Source: Streptomyces sp. SDr-06 (GTDB lineage: Bacteria; Actinomycetota; Actinomycetes; Streptomycetales; Streptomycetaceae). From it: a stretch of 64,000 bases of DNA. The stretch spans positions 62,001 to 126,000 of the forward strand of contig NZ_QOLA01000005.1 in NCBI RefSeq assembly GCF_003324565.1, read 5' to 3'. The translations under genes were made by a program, and so were the position numbers. How positions within the stretch are numbered: position 1 is the first letter of the stretch; the number at the start of each line of letters is the position of its first letter. Positions 44,067 through 53,365 of the stretch are shown here, piece after piece. The notes below the pieces were generated by a model. The model was not told where the DNA came from and searched no databases. It saw only the letters and a program-made list of their open reading frames with translations.

Positions 44067-44645
44067 ATGGATGGGAAAACGGGGGCAGGGGCCCGGCCCC
44101 TGCGGGCGGACGCGCGACGCAACCACGACCGCCTGCTGGCAGCCGCCCGAACCGCCTTCGCGGAACACGGCACGGACACCTCCCTGGAGGACGTGGCCCG
44201 CAGGGCCGGCGTGGGCATCGGCACCCTGTACCGCCACTTCCCCACCCGTCACGCCCTGCTGAGCGCGGTGTTCCAGAGCGAGGTGGACGTACTCCTCGCC
44301 CGCGCAAGGGAGTTGCTGGACGCCGAGCAGCCCTGCACCGCCCTCATCGAGTGGCTGCGCGCCACCATCACGCACGCGGGGGTGTACCGGGGCCTGGCCC
44401 GGGCGCTCATGTCGGCGTCGGGCGACGCGAGTTCGGCCCTGTCGCGGTGCAGCGAGCCGATGCGCGAGGCGGGTGACGCCCTGCTCGTACGGGCCCGGGA
44501 GGCCGGTTCCGTACGAGCGGGCGTCACCATCGCCGACCTCATGCAGCTGACCAACGCCATCGCGCTGGCGGCCGAACAGTCCCCGGACGACCCGGAGTTG
44601 GCCGATCGGCTGCTGGCTCTGACCTACCGGGGCCTCAAGGCCTGA
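44067..44645 (+). CDS. TetR family regulator
   Basis: 192 residues. Helix-turn-helix at 20-65 (LLAAARTAFAEHGTDTSLED, then VARRAGVGIGTLYRHFPTRH). The remainder resembles the C-terminal domain of SbtR/TetR_C regulators (CTALIEWLRATITHAGVYRG). ATG 44067 directly follows GGGGGG. The gene begins 25 bp after the repeat element, so its promoter must lie in or near that element. Target unknown: no efflux gene is adjacent. Confidence 0.88.
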   Translation: MDGKTGAGARPLRADARRNHDRLLAAARTAFAEHGTDTSLEDVARRAGVGIGTLYRHFPTRHALLSAVFQSEVDVLLARARELLDAEQPCTALIEWLRATITHAGVYRGLARALMSASGDASSALSRCSEPMREAGDALLVRAREAGSVRAGVTIADLMQLTNAIALAAEQSPDDPELADRLLALTYRGLKA

Positions 44646-44651
44646 GCCCGT

Positions 44652-45608
44652 TCAGCGCCGTCGCAGGTCCGCCACGCGGGCCCGCTCGCCCGGCCCCTGC
44701 GGCTCGCCCATCGCCGCGGCGCTGCGCAACTGCGGTCCCGCACCGGGCCCGTGGCTGCGGCGCTGGCCGGGGAGCGGCATGTCCCGGCGCGGTGGCCGGC
44801 CCTGGCTGTTCTCACCGGCCGCCCCCGAGGGGCCCGCCACGGCGATCTGCACCCCCTGGTCGGCGAGGGCCTGCAACTCGGTGACGGCCCGGTCGTCGTG
44901 GGCCGGGGGCTCGTCGGTGACCAGGCGGGTGATGACGTCGGTCGGCACCGTCTGGAACATGGTGTCGGTGCCGAGCTTGGTGTGGTCGGCCAGGACCACG
45001 ACCTCGGCTGCCGCCTGGACCAGCGCGCGGTCCACGCTCGCGGAGAGCATGTTGGAGGTGGACAGGCCGCGCTCGGCGGTCAGCCCGCTCCCGGACAGGA
45101 AGGCGCGCGAGACCCGCAGGCCCTGGAGGGACTGCTCGGCGCCACTGCCCACCAGGGCGTAGTTGGAGCCGCGCAGGGTGCCTCCGGTCATGACGACCTC
45201 GACCCGGTTGGCGTGCGCCAACGCCTGTGCCACCAGCAGGGAGTTGGTGACGACGGTCAGGCCCGGGACCCGTGCGAGCCGGCGGGCCAGCTCCTGCGTG
45301 GTCGTCCCGGCGCCGACCACGATGGCCTCGCCCTCTTCGACGAGACCGGCGGCGAGATCGGCGATGGCCGTCTTCTCCGCGGTCGCTAGATGGGATTTCT
45401 GCGGGAAGCCGGACTCGCGGGTGAACCCGCCCGGCAGCACCGCACCGCCGTGCCGGCGGTCGAGGAGTCCTTCGGCCTCCAGCGCCCGCACGTCCCGCCG
45501 TACGGTCACTTCGGAGGTCTGGACGACACGGGCGAGCTCACGGAGCGATACCGCCCCGTTGGCGCGCACCATTTCGAGGATCAATTGGCGACGTTCTGCA
45601 GCGAACAC
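44652..45608 (-). CDS. DeoR family sugar-phosphate-sensing repressor
   Basis: 318 residues. N-terminal winged helix (VSLRELARVVQTSEVTVRRD then VRALEAEGLLDRRHGGAVLP) and the DeoR ligand domain (GAGTTTQELARRLARVPGLT, later VVLADHTKLG), which binds sugar phosphates. A disordered tail of 55 residues follows. GTG 45608 is the start. Nucleoside catabolic genes lie nearby, but their shared palindrome is not seen next to this gene, so a link to them is open. Confidence 0.88.
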   Translation of the reverse strand: MFAAERRQLILEMVRANGAVSLRELARVVQTSEVTVRRDVRALEAEGLLDRRHGGAVLPGGFTRESGFPQKSHLATAEKTAIADLAAGLVEEGEAIVVGAGTTTQELARRLARVPGLTVVTNSLLVAQALAHANRVEVVMTGGTLRGSNYALVGSGAEQSLQGLRVSRAFLSGSGLTAERGLSTSNMLSASVDRALVQAAAEVVVLADHTKLGTDTMFQTVPTDVITRLVTDEPPAHDDRAVTELQALADQGVQIAVAGPSGAAGENSQGRPPRRDMPLPGQRRSHGPGAGPQLRSAAAMGEPQGPGERARVADLRRR

Positions 45609-45761
45609 GAAACTGACAGTAACCTGGGCGGCCGAATCTTTTCAGCAGTTTGCGCCGAATAACAGAAGGTGCACCCAAAGGGGGTCACCGAGTGGTATAT
45701 GCCCGCCGGAAACCCACACGGCCCGGCGCCCACTCGACAACCCCCCGTCCCACCAGGGAAG

Positions 45762-47201
45762 TTACGCCTCCCCGGCCTTCTTCCGGGTGTGCAGCTGACG
45801 GGCCACTTCGGCGATCGAGCCGGACAGTGACGGGTACACGGTGAACGCATTCGCGATCTGCTCGACCGTCAGATTGTTGTCGACCGCGATCGAGATCGGA
45901 TGGATCAGTTCACTGGCGCGCGGCGCGACCACACAGCCGCCGACGATGATGCCGGTGCCCGGGCGGCAGAAGATCTTGACGAAGCCGTCCCGGATGCCCT
46001 GCATCTTGGCGCGCGGGTTGCGAAGCAGCGGCAGCTTGACGACCCGGGCGTCGATCTTGCCCGCGTCCACGTCGGCCTGGGTGTAGCCGACGGTGGCGAT
46101 CTCGGGGTCGGTGAAGACGTTGGAGGAGACCGTCTTCAGGTTCAGCGGGGCCACCGCGTCGCCCAGGAAGTGGTACATGGCGATCCGGCCCTGCATCGCG
46201 GCGACCGAGGCCAGCGCGAAGATGCCGGTCACGTCGCCGGCCGCGTACACCCCGGGGGCGGAGGTGCGCGAGACCTTGTCGGTCCAGATGTGGCCCGACT
46301 CCTTGAGGCGTACGCCCGACTCCTCCAGGCCCATGTTCGCGGTGTTCGGGATCGCGCCGACGGCCATCAGGCAGTGGGAGCCGCTGATGACGCGGCCGTC
46401 GGAGAGGGCGACCTCGACGCGGTCGCCGACGCGCTTGGCGGACTCGGCGCGCGAGCGGGCCATGACGTTCATGCCGCGGCGGCGGAACACGTCCTCCAGG
46501 ACGGCGGCCGCGTCCGGGTCCTCACCGGGCAGCACCCGGTCGCGGGACGAGACGAGGGTGACCTTGGAGCCGAGCGCCTGGTAGGCGCCCGCGAACTCGG
46601 CGCCGGTGACGCCGGAACCGACCACGATGAGCTCCTCGGGGAGCTCGTCCAGGTCGTACACCTGCGTCCAGTTGAGGATCCGCTCGCCGTCGGGCTGGGC
46701 GTCGGGCAGCTCGCGCGGGCTTCCGCCGGTGGCGATCAGGACGGCCTCGCAGGTGAGCATCTCCTCGGTGCCGTCGGCCGCCGTGACGATCACGTCGCGG
46801 GTGCCGTCGATGCCCTGCGGCCCGGCGAGCCGGCCGCGGCCGCGCATGACCCGGGCGCCCGCGCGGGTCACCGAGGCGGTGATGTCGTGGGACTGGGCGA
46901 GCGCGAGGCGCTTGACCCGGCGGTTGACTTTGCCGAGGTCCACGCCGACGACCCGGGCGGACTGCTCCTCGGGAGGCGTGTCGTCGGCGACGAGGATGCC
47001 CAACTCCTCGTACGAAGAGTCGAAGGTGGTCATCACCTCGGCCGTCGCGATCAGGGTCTTCGACGGCACGCAGTCGGTCAGCACCGACGCCCCGCCCAGA
47101 CCGTCGCAGTCCACGACGGTCACCTCCGCGCCGAGCTGGGCGCCCACCAGGGCCGCCTCGTATCCGCCCGGTCCGCCACCGATGATCACGATCCGCGTCA
47201 C
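45762..47201 (-). CDS. NAD(P)H-quinone dehydrogenase of the Lpd family (LpdA-like)
   Basis: 479 residues, FAD flavoprotein of the pyridine-nucleotide disulfide family. FAD motif GGGPGGYEAA at the start, NAD motif VVGSGVTGAEFAGAYQAL near 190 and the dimerisation domain are intact. The redox site reads GGASVLTDCVPSKT: only one of the two cysteines of true lipoamide dehydrogenases is left, as in M. tuberculosis LpdA (Rv3303c), a quinone reductase. The motif HP..SIAVDNNLT replaces the HPHPT..E catalytic pair. GTG 47201 begins the fold directly. Confidence 0.9.
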   Translation of the reverse strand: MTRIVIIGGGPGGYEAALVGAQLGAEVTVVDCDGLGGASVLTDCVPSKTLIATAEVMTTFDSSYEELGILVADDTPPEEQSARVVGVDLGKVNRRVKRLALAQSHDITASVTRAGARVMRGRGRLAGPQGIDGTRDVIVTAADGTEEMLTCEAVLIATGGSPRELPDAQPDGERILNWTQVYDLDELPEELIVVGSGVTGAEFAGAYQALGSKVTLVSSRDRVLPGEDPDAAAVLEDVFRRRGMNVMARSRAESAKRVGDRVEVALSDGRVISGSHCLMAVGAIPNTANMGLEESGVRLKESGHIWTDKVSRTSAPGVYAAGDVTGIFALASVAAMQGRIAMYHFLGDAVAPLNLKTVSSNVFTDPEIATVGYTQADVDAGKIDARVVKLPLLRNPRAKMQGIRDGFVKIFCRPGTGIIVGGCVVAPRASELIHPISIAVDNNLTVEQIANAFTVYPSLSGSIAEVARQLHTRKKAGEA

Positions 47202-47425
47202 GAAAAAGTCCGCCTCGTAGTGTCGATCCCGGCCTGCCTGCCCGCCCGGCCGGGGGTCCGGGGCGGGGCCCCGGGGGAACGCAGTACGTACCTCATTGTC
47301 CCGCACGCTTCAAGTGTCCTCGCCCCGGGGGCGCCATTCGGCCGCCCTGGCGGGATCCGGCGGGGCCCGGGTGCGGACGGGCCGCGCGAAGTGCCCCCGC
47401 GGGCCACTGTCGTACCCTCGTCACC

Positions 47426-47863
47426 ATGTCGCTCTACGCCGCGTACGCCGGCAACCTGGATCCGCGGCTGATGACCCGCCGCGCCCCGCACTCACCGCTG
47501 CGCGGCACCGGCTGGCTCAACGGCTGGCGCCTGACGTTCGGCGGGGAGCAGATGGGCTGGGAGGGCGCCCTCGCGACGATCGTCGAGGCACCCCGCTCGC
47601 AGGTCTTCGTCGCCCTGTACGACATCGCGCCGCTCGACGAGGAGTCGATGGACCGGTGGGAGGGGGTCGGGCTCGACATCTACCGCCGGATGCGGGTGCG
47701 GGTGCACACCCTGGACGGCGAGGAGGCGGCCTGGCTGTACGTCCTGAACGGGTACGAGGGCGGTCTGCCCTCGGCCCGGTACCTGGGCGAGCTGGCCGAC
47801 GCGGCGGAGTCCGCGGGCGCGCCGCACGACTATGTGATGGAACTGCGCAAGCGGCCCTGCTGA
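47426..47863 (+). CDS. Gamma-glutamylcyclotransferase-like protein
   Basis: 145 residues with the AIG2/GGCT barrel pattern: the N-terminal YAAYAGNLDPRLM in place of YGSN, a central FVALYDIAPLDEESMDRWEG that holds the acidic catalytic position, and YVLNGYEGGLPSARYLGEL. Proteins of this type release 5-oxoproline from gamma-glutamyl amines. The substrate in a mycothiol-using organism is open. ATG 47426 is the clear start. Divergent from the lpdA-like gene. Confidence 0.85.
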   Translation: MSLYAAYAGNLDPRLMTRRAPHSPLRGTGWLNGWRLTFGGEQMGWEGALATIVEAPRSQVFVALYDIAPLDEESMDRWEGVGLDIYRRMRVRVHTLDGEEAAWLYVLNGYEGGLPSARYLGELADAAESAGAPHDYVMELRKRPC

Positions 47864-47870
47864 GCCGCGC

Positions 47871-47904
47871 CGAGGCCCGACCCCCGTGCGGGGGCCGGGC
47901 CTCG
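47871..47904 (+). terminator. Terminator after the GGCT gene
   Basis: A 14-pair GC stem (CGAGGCCCG...CGGGCCTCG plus CCCCC/GGGGG) with one mismatch and a short loop, 7 nt after the stop. Confidence 0.82.
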
Positions 47905-47958
47905 CCCGTTTGCGAGCCCGCTCTCGTGCGAAGCCACAAAGGGATCGGACAGGTCCGT

Positions 47959-47982
47959 TATCCTGCACATCTACGCGCGTAG
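47959..47982 (+). promoter_or_regulatory. Promoter and CTACGCGCGTAG operator of the pnp operon
   Basis: TATCCT (47959-47964) is a good -10. The 12-bp perfect palindrome CTACGCGCGTAG (47971-47982) lies just after it, over the expected transcription start. The identical palindrome occurs at the deoC promoter (54696-54707). A common repressor of nucleoside catabolism is the simplest reading. Confidence 0.75.
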
Positions 47983-47993
47983 GACTTCAGCGG

Positions 47994-48011
47994 TTACGCT
48001 CGTGCGCGTAA
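47994..48011 (+). promoter_or_regulatory. Second dyad in the pnp leader
   Basis: TTACGC-N6-GCGTAA, 12 bp after the first palindrome and related to it (shared TACGC/GCGTA). It may be an auxiliary half of the same operator. Confidence 0.5.
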
Positions 48012-48095
48012 TTCTTCTTTACCGGGGGAAAACCCCCGGACCCGGCCGGACAGTCACCGGGCGGGACGACGTTCCTTCGCGAGGCGAGAGACTCA

Positions 48096-48917
48096 GTGAA
48101 CGCATCTGCCACCCCGGACCTGCTCCAGGACCCCCACGCCGCCGCCGACGCCGCCGCCGCGCGCCTGCGCGAGCTCACCGGCGCCGAGACCCACGACGTC
48201 GCCCTGGTGATGGGCTCCGGCTGGGCGCCGGCCGTCGACGCCCTCGGTGCCCCCGAGGCCGAGTTCCCCGTGACCGAGCTGCCGGGCTTCCCCCCGCCGG
48301 CCGTCGAGGGACACGGCGGCAAGATCCGCTCGTACAAGATCGGTGACAAGCGCGCGCTGGTCTTCCTCGGCCGCACGCACTACTACGAGGGCCGCGGCGT
48401 CGCCGCCGTCTCGCACGGCGTGCGCACCGCCGTCGCCGCCGGCTGCAAGACCGTCGTGCTGACCAACGGCTGCGGCGGTCTGCGCGAGGGCATGCGCCCC
48501 GGCCAGCCGGTCCTCATCAGCGACCACATCAACCTGACGGCCACCTCGCCGATCATCGGCGCCAACTTCGTGGACCTCACCGACCTGTACTCGCCGCGGC
48601 TGCGCGCGCTGTGCAAGGAGGTCGACGAGACCCTGGAAGAGGGCGTCTACGTGCAGTTCCCCGGCCCGCACTACGAGACCCCGGCCGAGATCAACATGGT
48701 CCGCGTGCTCGGTGGCGACCTGGTCGGCATGTCGACCGTGCTGGAGGCCATCGCCGCCCGTGAGGCCGGCGCGGAGGTCCTCGGGATCTCGCTCGTCACC
48801 AACCTCGCCGCGGGCCTGACCGGCGAGCCGCTCAACCACGAAGAGGTGCTCCAGGCGGGTCGCGACTCGGCGGCGCGCATGGGCGAGCTGCTCACCCGGG
48901 TACTCGACCGCATCTGA
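48096..48917 (+). CDS. Purine-nucleoside phosphorylase
   Basis: 273 residues. Phosphorolysis of purine (deoxy)nucleosides to the base and (deoxy)ribose-1-phosphate. It belongs to the trimeric type: GSGWAPAV near 40 binds phosphate, GRTHYYEGR follows, and the purine site motif is seen in [14 protein letters not shown] and later [13 protein letters not shown] 48096 follows GAGGCGAGAG. It forms an operon with the phosphomutase, which can turn sugar-1-phosphates into the 5- or 6-phosphates that enter glycolysis. Confidence 0.94.
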   Translation: MNASATPDLLQDPHAAADAAAARLRELTGAETHDVALVMGSGWAPAVDALGAPEAEFPVTELPGFPPPAVEGHGGKIRSYKIGDKRALVFLGRTHYYEGRGVAAVSHGVRTAVAAGCKTVVLTNGCGGLREGMRPGQPVLISDHINLTATSPIIGANFVDLTDLYSPRLRALCKEVDETLEEGVYVQFPGPHYETPAEINMVRVLGGDLVGMSTVLEAIAAREAGAEVLGISLVTNLAAGLTGEPLNHEEVLQAGRDSAARMGELLTRVLDRI

Positions 48918-48942
48918 TCCCTTCTCGCGAAAGGCTGACAAC

Positions 48943-50604
48943 GTGACGCAGGACCTGATCGCGCGGGCCGAGGCCTGGCTGGCCGAGGACCCCGACAGCG
49001 AGACCCGCGATGAGCTGGCCAAGCTCATCGAGAGTTCGGCGGACGCCGAGCACGCCGCGGAGCTGGCCGCGCGGTTCAGCGGCACGCTGCAGTTCGGCAC
49101 CGCCGGGCTGCGCGGCGAGCTGGGCGCGGGTCCCATGCGGATGAACCGCTCGGTCGTCATCCGTGCCGCCGCCGGGCTCGCCGCGTACCTGAAGGCGAAG
49201 GGCCAGGGCGACGGCCTCGTCGTCATCGGCTACGACGCCCGCTACAAGTCCGCGGACTTCGCGCGCGACACGGCGGCCGTCATGGTCGGCGCCGGGCTCC
49301 GGGCGACGGTCCTGCCCCGCCCGCTGCCGACGCCCGTACTCGCCTACGCCATAAGGCACTTGGGCGCCGTGGCCGGCGTCGAGGTGACGGCCAGCCACAA
49401 CCCGCCGCGGGACAACGGCTACAAGGTGTACCTCGGCGACGGCTCGCAGATCGTGCCGCCGGCCGACGCGGAGATCGCCGCCGAGATCGCCGCGGTCGCC
49501 TCGCTGCACGACGTGCCGCGTCCCGAGAGCGGCTGGGAGGTGCTCGGGGAGGAGGTCCTGGACGCCTACCTGGCGCGTACGGACGCGGTGCTGACCCCTG
49601 GCTCCCCGCGTACCGCGAACGTCGTCTACACGGCGATGCACGGCGTCGGCAAGGACGTGCTGCTCGCCGCGTTCGCGCGGGCGGGCTTCCCCGAGCCGGT
49701 GCTCGTGGCCGAACAGGCCGAGCCGGACCCGGCGTTCCCGACCGTGGCCTTCCCCAACCCGGAGGAGCCGGGCGCGATGGACCTGGCGTTCGCCACGGCC
49801 CGCCGCAGCGAGAGCCGGGACGGCGGGGTGGATCTCGTCCTCGCCAACGACCCGGACGCCGACCGCTGCGCGGCCGCGGTCAAGGACCGGGACGGCGAGT
49901 GGCGGATGCTGCGCGGCGACGAGGTCGGCGCGCTGCTCGCCGCCCACCTGGTCGCCAAGGGCGTGACCGGCGTGTTCGCCGAGTCGATCGTGTCGTCCTC
50001 GCTGCTCGGCCGCATCGCCGAGGCCGCCGGGCTCGGGTACGAGGAGACGCTCACCGGGTTCAAGTGGATCGCCCGCGTGGACGGCCTGCGCTACGGCTAC
50101 GAGGAGGCGCTCGGCTACTGCGTCGACCCCGAGGGCGTGCGCGACAAGGACGGCATCACGGCCGCCCTGGTCTTCGCCGAGCTCGCCTCCGTCCTGAAGG
50201 AGCAGGGCCGCACGGTCCTGGACCTGCTCGACGAACTGGCCCTGGCACACGGCCTGCACGCCACCGACCAGCTGTCGGTCCGCGTCGAGGACCTGACGGT
50301 GATCTCGGACGCGATGGCGCGGCTGCGCGAGCAGCCGCCGACCTCGCTCGCCGGCCTCGCCGTCACCCGGGCCGAGGACCTCACCGAGGGCACCGAGGCC
50401 CTGCCGCCCACCGACGGCCTGCGCTACTACCTGGAGGGCGCGCGGGTGATCGTGCGGCCGAGCGGCACCGAGCCGAAGCTCAAGTGCTACCTGGAGGTCG
50501 TGGTCCCGGTGGGCTCGGCCGACGAGCTCGACGCGGCCCGCGCCAGGGGCGCCGAACTCCTGGCCGGCATCAAGAAGGACCTCGCGGCGGCCGCCGGCAT
50601 CTGA
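48943..50604 (+). CDS. Phosphohexomutase/phosphopentomutase (alpha-D-phosphohexomutase family)
   Basis: 553 residues in four domains. The phosphoserine is S151 in VTASHNPPRDNGYKVY, the metal loop reads DPDADRCA near 305, the sugar loop GYEEALGYCVD near 385, and the phosphate loop RPSGTEPKLK near 505. Length and motifs match the PGM2-like group, able to act on ribose- and deoxyribose-1-phosphate as well as hexoses. Given the pnp neighbour, a phosphopentomutase role is likely; the usual annotation is phosphomannomutase. GTG 48943 is 25 nt after pnp. Confidence 0.9.
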   Translation: MTQDLIARAEAWLAEDPDSETRDELAKLIESSADAEHAAELAARFSGTLQFGTAGLRGELGAGPMRMNRSVVIRAAAGLAAYLKAKGQGDGLVVIGYDARYKSADFARDTAAVMVGAGLRATVLPRPLPTPVLAYAIRHLGAVAGVEVTASHNPPRDNGYKVYLGDGSQIVPPADAEIAAEIAAVASLHDVPRPESGWEVLGEEVLDAYLARTDAVLTPGSPRTANVVYTAMHGVGKDVLLAAFARAGFPEPVLVAEQAEPDPAFPTVAFPNPEEPGAMDLAFATARRSESRDGGVDLVLANDPDADRCAAAVKDRDGEWRMLRGDEVGALLAAHLVAKGVTGVFAESIVSSSLLGRIAEAAGLGYEETLTGFKWIARVDGLRYGYEEALGYCVDPEGVRDKDGITAALVFAELASVLKEQGRTVLDLLDELALAHGLHATDQLSVRVEDLTVISDAMARLREQPPTSLAGLAVTRAEDLTEGTEALPPTDGLRYYLEGARVIVRPSGTEPKLKCYLEVVVPVGSADELDAARARGAELLAGIKKDLAAAAGI

Positions 50605-50637
50605 CCGGCGGGGCGCGAGGAGCCCGAGCGGCGAAGG

Positions 50638-50669
50638 CCGGGGCGGTGGTCGGGCGACCACCGCCCCGG
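50638..50669 (+). terminator. Terminator after the phosphomutase
   Basis: A perfect 14-bp stem CCGGGGCGGTGGTC / GACCACCGCCCCGG with a 4-nt loop. Confidence 0.87.
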
Positions 50670-50784
50670 TCCTGCTTTCGGGTGATTTCGTACGGCAGTT
50701 GACGCAGCGGTGCGGCGAGCGGGCGGGACTTGCGAGAAAGGGTGACCCGTACCTCTCGCCGTGCCCGAGCAAGGAGCTGTCGCC

Positions 50785-52008
50785 GTGCCACCGACCGCAC
50801 CGTCACCGGCGACCACCCCGGTCCGTCGCCGTCCCGTCCCCGCCGCCCGCCGCCACCCGGCGCCACGCGGCGCCGGCGGCCGACCGCCGGCGCGGGAGCG
50901 GGCGCGCACCGCCCTCGCGTACGCAGGGCCCGCGCTGCTCGGCTATCTCGCGATCCGCCTCTTCGGAACGCTCGTCCTCGCGAAGTGGGCGCACGTGCGC
51001 CACCACGGCATCTGGCCGACGCTCGCCACGTCCTGGGACTCCAACTGGTACCTGGGCATCGCCGACCACGGCTACGTCCACACGCTGCACACCACGCAGC
51101 TGAACAACCTGGCCTTCTTCCCGCTGTACCCGTACCTGGTCAAGGCCGTCGCCGCCGTCACGCCGGGCTCGCGGGCCAGCGCCGGACTGCTGCTCGCCAT
51201 CGGGTTCTCGCTGGTCGCCGCCTGCGGGGTGTTCGCCGTCGGCGACCGCCTGCACGGGCGCCGCACGGGCACCTGGCTCACGGTCCTGTGGGCCGCGCTG
51301 CCGGTCGGCATCGTCCAGTGGATGGGCTACACCGAGTCCCTGTTCACCGCCCTGACGGCCTGGGCGCTGTACTGCGTGCTCACCCGGCGCTGGGTGTGGG
51401 CGGGCTCGCTCGCGGCGCTCGCGGGACTGACCCGCCCCACCGGCATCGCGATCGCGGCCGCGGTCTCGCTGACCGCGCTCGTCACGCTCGTACGCACCCG
51501 CGCGCCCGAGCCGCGCCTGGTGCTCGGCGGGCTGCTCGCCCCCCTCGGCTGGTGCGGGTACGTGGCCTGGGTGGGGCTGCGGGTCGGCCGCTGGGACGGC
51601 TACTTCGCGGTGCAGAAGCTGTGGGACAACGAGTGGGACGGCGGCGTCGGCACCCTGCGCGACATCCGCTCGATCCTGGTGTACGCGAACCGGCCGCCGC
51701 TGTTCCTGGTGCTCGTCACCCTGGTCCTGATCCTGTCCGGCGCGCTGTACCTGCTCTCGCTCGCCGACCGTCAGCCGCTGGCCCTGCTGGTCTTCTCGGG
51801 CGCCCTGCTGTTCGTCGTCCTCGGCAGCGGCGGCGTCTACTTCCCGCGGGCCCGCTTCCTGGTTCCCGGCTTCCCGCTGCTGCTCCCGGTCGCGGTGGCG
51901 CTCGCGCGGGCCCGCCGCACCGTCACGGTCCTGGCGCTCGGCGCCGCCGCCCTGTCCTCGGCGTGGCTCGGCGCGTACATGCTCCTGGTGTGGCCGGGCC
52001 CGCCGTGA
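50785..52008 (+). CDS. PigV-like membrane mannosyltransferase
   Basis: About 407 residues with a Pro/Arg-rich cytosolic start and some ten membrane helices. The external loop after helix 1 has WDSNWYLGIADHGYV, the catalytic pattern of GT-C mannosyltransferases of the PIG-V/GPI-mannosyltransferase 2 type; its acidic residue should bind polyprenyl-phosphate mannose. YTESLFTALTAWA and AALAGLTRPTGIA also fit. GTG 50785 is preferred since AAGGAG lies 9 nt upstream; GTG 50761 is in frame but lacks a site. Acceptor unknown. Confidence 0.87.
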   Translation: MPPTAPSPATTPVRRRPVPAARRHPAPRGAGGRPPARERARTALAYAGPALLGYLAIRLFGTLVLAKWAHVRHHGIWPTLATSWDSNWYLGIADHGYVHTLHTTQLNNLAFFPLYPYLVKAVAAVTPGSRASAGLLLAIGFSLVAACGVFAVGDRLHGRRTGTWLTVLWAALPVGIVQWMGYTESLFTALTAWALYCVLTRRWVWAGSLAALAGLTRPTGIAIAAAVSLTALVTLVRTRAPEPRLVLGGLLAPLGWCGYVAWVGLRVGRWDGYFAVQKLWDNEWDGGVGTLRDIRSILVYANRPPLFLVLVTLVLILSGALYLLSLADRQPLALLVFSGALLFVVLGSGGVYFPRARFLVPGFPLLLPVAVALARARRTVTVLALGAAALSSAWLGAYMLLVWPGPP

Positions 52009-52014
52009 GCGCGC

Positions 52015-52650
52015 TCAGCCGATGGCGAGCAGCGCGACGAACAGGACCGCCCCGGCGATCGCGGGCGCGATGACCTCGTAGGCCCAGCGCACGCTCACCA
52101 CACCCTGCGCGCCCTCGCGCGCGGCACCCTGCTCGGCGAGGTCGCGCAGGTCCCGGATGGACTGGTCGGCGGGCGCCATGCGCGCCTTGGCGTCGGTGAC
52201 GTCGGCCGTCACGGACACCCCGATCTGGCCGTCGACCGTCGCGTCCCGCACCTGGCGGCGGGCGGCCCGCTTGCGCTGGCGCAGCGAGACGGGGATCGCC
52301 CACAGCTGGTACTTGCCGCCCGACTGGTCGAAGACCTCGCTGGAGTATCCGGCCCGTACGTCCGCGACGGCCGCCCAGGGCAAGGTGATCGTACGGAACG
52401 GGTTGCGCACCAGGAGCCGGTCGGCGCTCGCGAACACCGCGGGGCGGAAGCTGAAGGCGACGACCAGCGGTACCGCGCACAGCAGCACGGCGAGCGCGAG
52501 CCAGGGGGCGTTGCCGTGGCCCTGGACCACGGCGTCGACGCCGAGCCAGCCGCCGATCACGAGCAGCAGCGCGCCGCCGGCGATACCGGGGGCGGAACGG
52601 TAGGTCCGGTCGGCGTAGGCCGGCTCGGCGGGCGGCGTGGGGCTCGTCAT
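52015..52650 (-). CDS. PH domain-containing membrane protein
   Basis: 211 residues: two adjacent helices near the N-terminus (GGALLLVIGGWLGVDAVV and LALAVLLCAVPLVVAFSF), a bacterial PH domain (FASADRLLVRNPFRTITLPW), a charged cytosolic part and a terminal helix (PAIAGAVLFVALLAIG). Function unknown; such proteins are common in actinomycetes. Start ATG 52650. It ends 6 bp from the mannosyltransferase stop on the other strand. Confidence 0.83.
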   Translation of the reverse strand: MTSPTPPAEPAYADRTYRSAPGIAGGALLLVIGGWLGVDAVVQGHGNAPWLALAVLLCAVPLVVAFSFRPAVFASADRLLVRNPFRTITLPWAAVADVRAGYSSEVFDQSGGKYQLWAIPVSLRQRKRAARRQVRDATVDGQIGVSVTADVTDAKARMAPADQSIRDLRDLAEQGAAREGAQGVVSVRWAYEVIAPAIAGAVLFVALLAIG

Positions 52651-52688
52651 GGCCCGATTCTGCCTCACGCCCCTGGCGCCGGTTGTGC

Positions 52689-53300
52689 TCAGGCCACCAG
52701 ATCCGCGTACAGGATGATGTTGTCGGGGCGGTGGCCGCCGGTCAGCTCGCCGCCGCAGGTGATGATCCGCAGCTCGGGACGGTCGGTGTTGCCGTACACC
52801 TTCTGGGTCGGGAAGGTCTTCTTGTCGACCTGTTCGAGCGCGCGGACCGTGAACTTCGCGGTCTTTCCGTCGGCGCGGACGACCGAGACGACATCCCCGA
52901 CCCTGACCTTGGAGACGTTCTTCAGGACCGCGGGGCCCTTGACCGTGTCGAAGTGCCCGATGAGCACGGCGGGCCCGGTCTGGCCCGGGGTGACCCCCTT
53001 GTCGTACCAGCCGATCCGGTCGGCGTCGGCGACGGAGGGCACCTCGACGGTGCCGTCGTCGGCGAGCCCGAGGTCGAGGATGGGGCTCGCGTCGACCCCG
53101 GCCGCCGGGATCTCGACCCGTACCGGCTTGGAGGCGGGCAGCGCGGCCGGGGCCTTGGCGGCGGGGGCGCTGGAGGCGGCGGAGACGGTCGGCGGCGGGG
53201 TGGGCCTGGCGGAATCGGAGCCGCAGCCGACGGCGGAGACGCCGAGGGCGAGGACGAAGAGGGCGGCGGCGGCCGAACGAGCCGCACGGGTGCGGGACAT
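52689..53300 (-). CDS. Class F sortase, lipoprotein-like N-terminus
   Basis: 203 residues. A signal with lipobox (GVSAVGCGS) and a Pro/Ala linker lead to a sortase fold. The catalytic triad is seen in LIGHFDT (His), LRIITCGG (Cys) and GHRPDNIIL (Arg). The short linker and sequence match class F sortases of actinobacteria, whose substrates are mostly unknown. The next upstream gene encodes a secreted protein with a C-terminal helix and Arg tail and is the natural substrate candidate. Confidence 0.9.
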   Translation of the reverse strand: MSRTRAARSAAAALFVLALGVSAVGCGSDSARPTPPPTVSAASSAPAAKAPAALPASKPVRVEIPAAGVDASPILDLGLADDGTVEVPSVADADRIGWYDKGVTPGQTGPAVLIGHFDTVKGPAVLKNVSKVRVGDVVSVVRADGKTAKFTVRALEQVDKKTFPTQKVYGNTDRPELRIITCGGELTGGHRPDNIILYADLVA

Positions 53301-53365
53301 GGGGTGCTCCGGAAGGGCCGTGAGGAGGGCGGGCCGCCGAGGTGGCGGCCCGCCCGGGGGTCGGG

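Noticed and set aside
44652..45608. Firm assignment of the DeoR protein as repressor of pnp and deoC
   Set aside because: The shared palindrome is not found at its own promoter, and DeoR-family ligand specificity cannot be read from the sequence.
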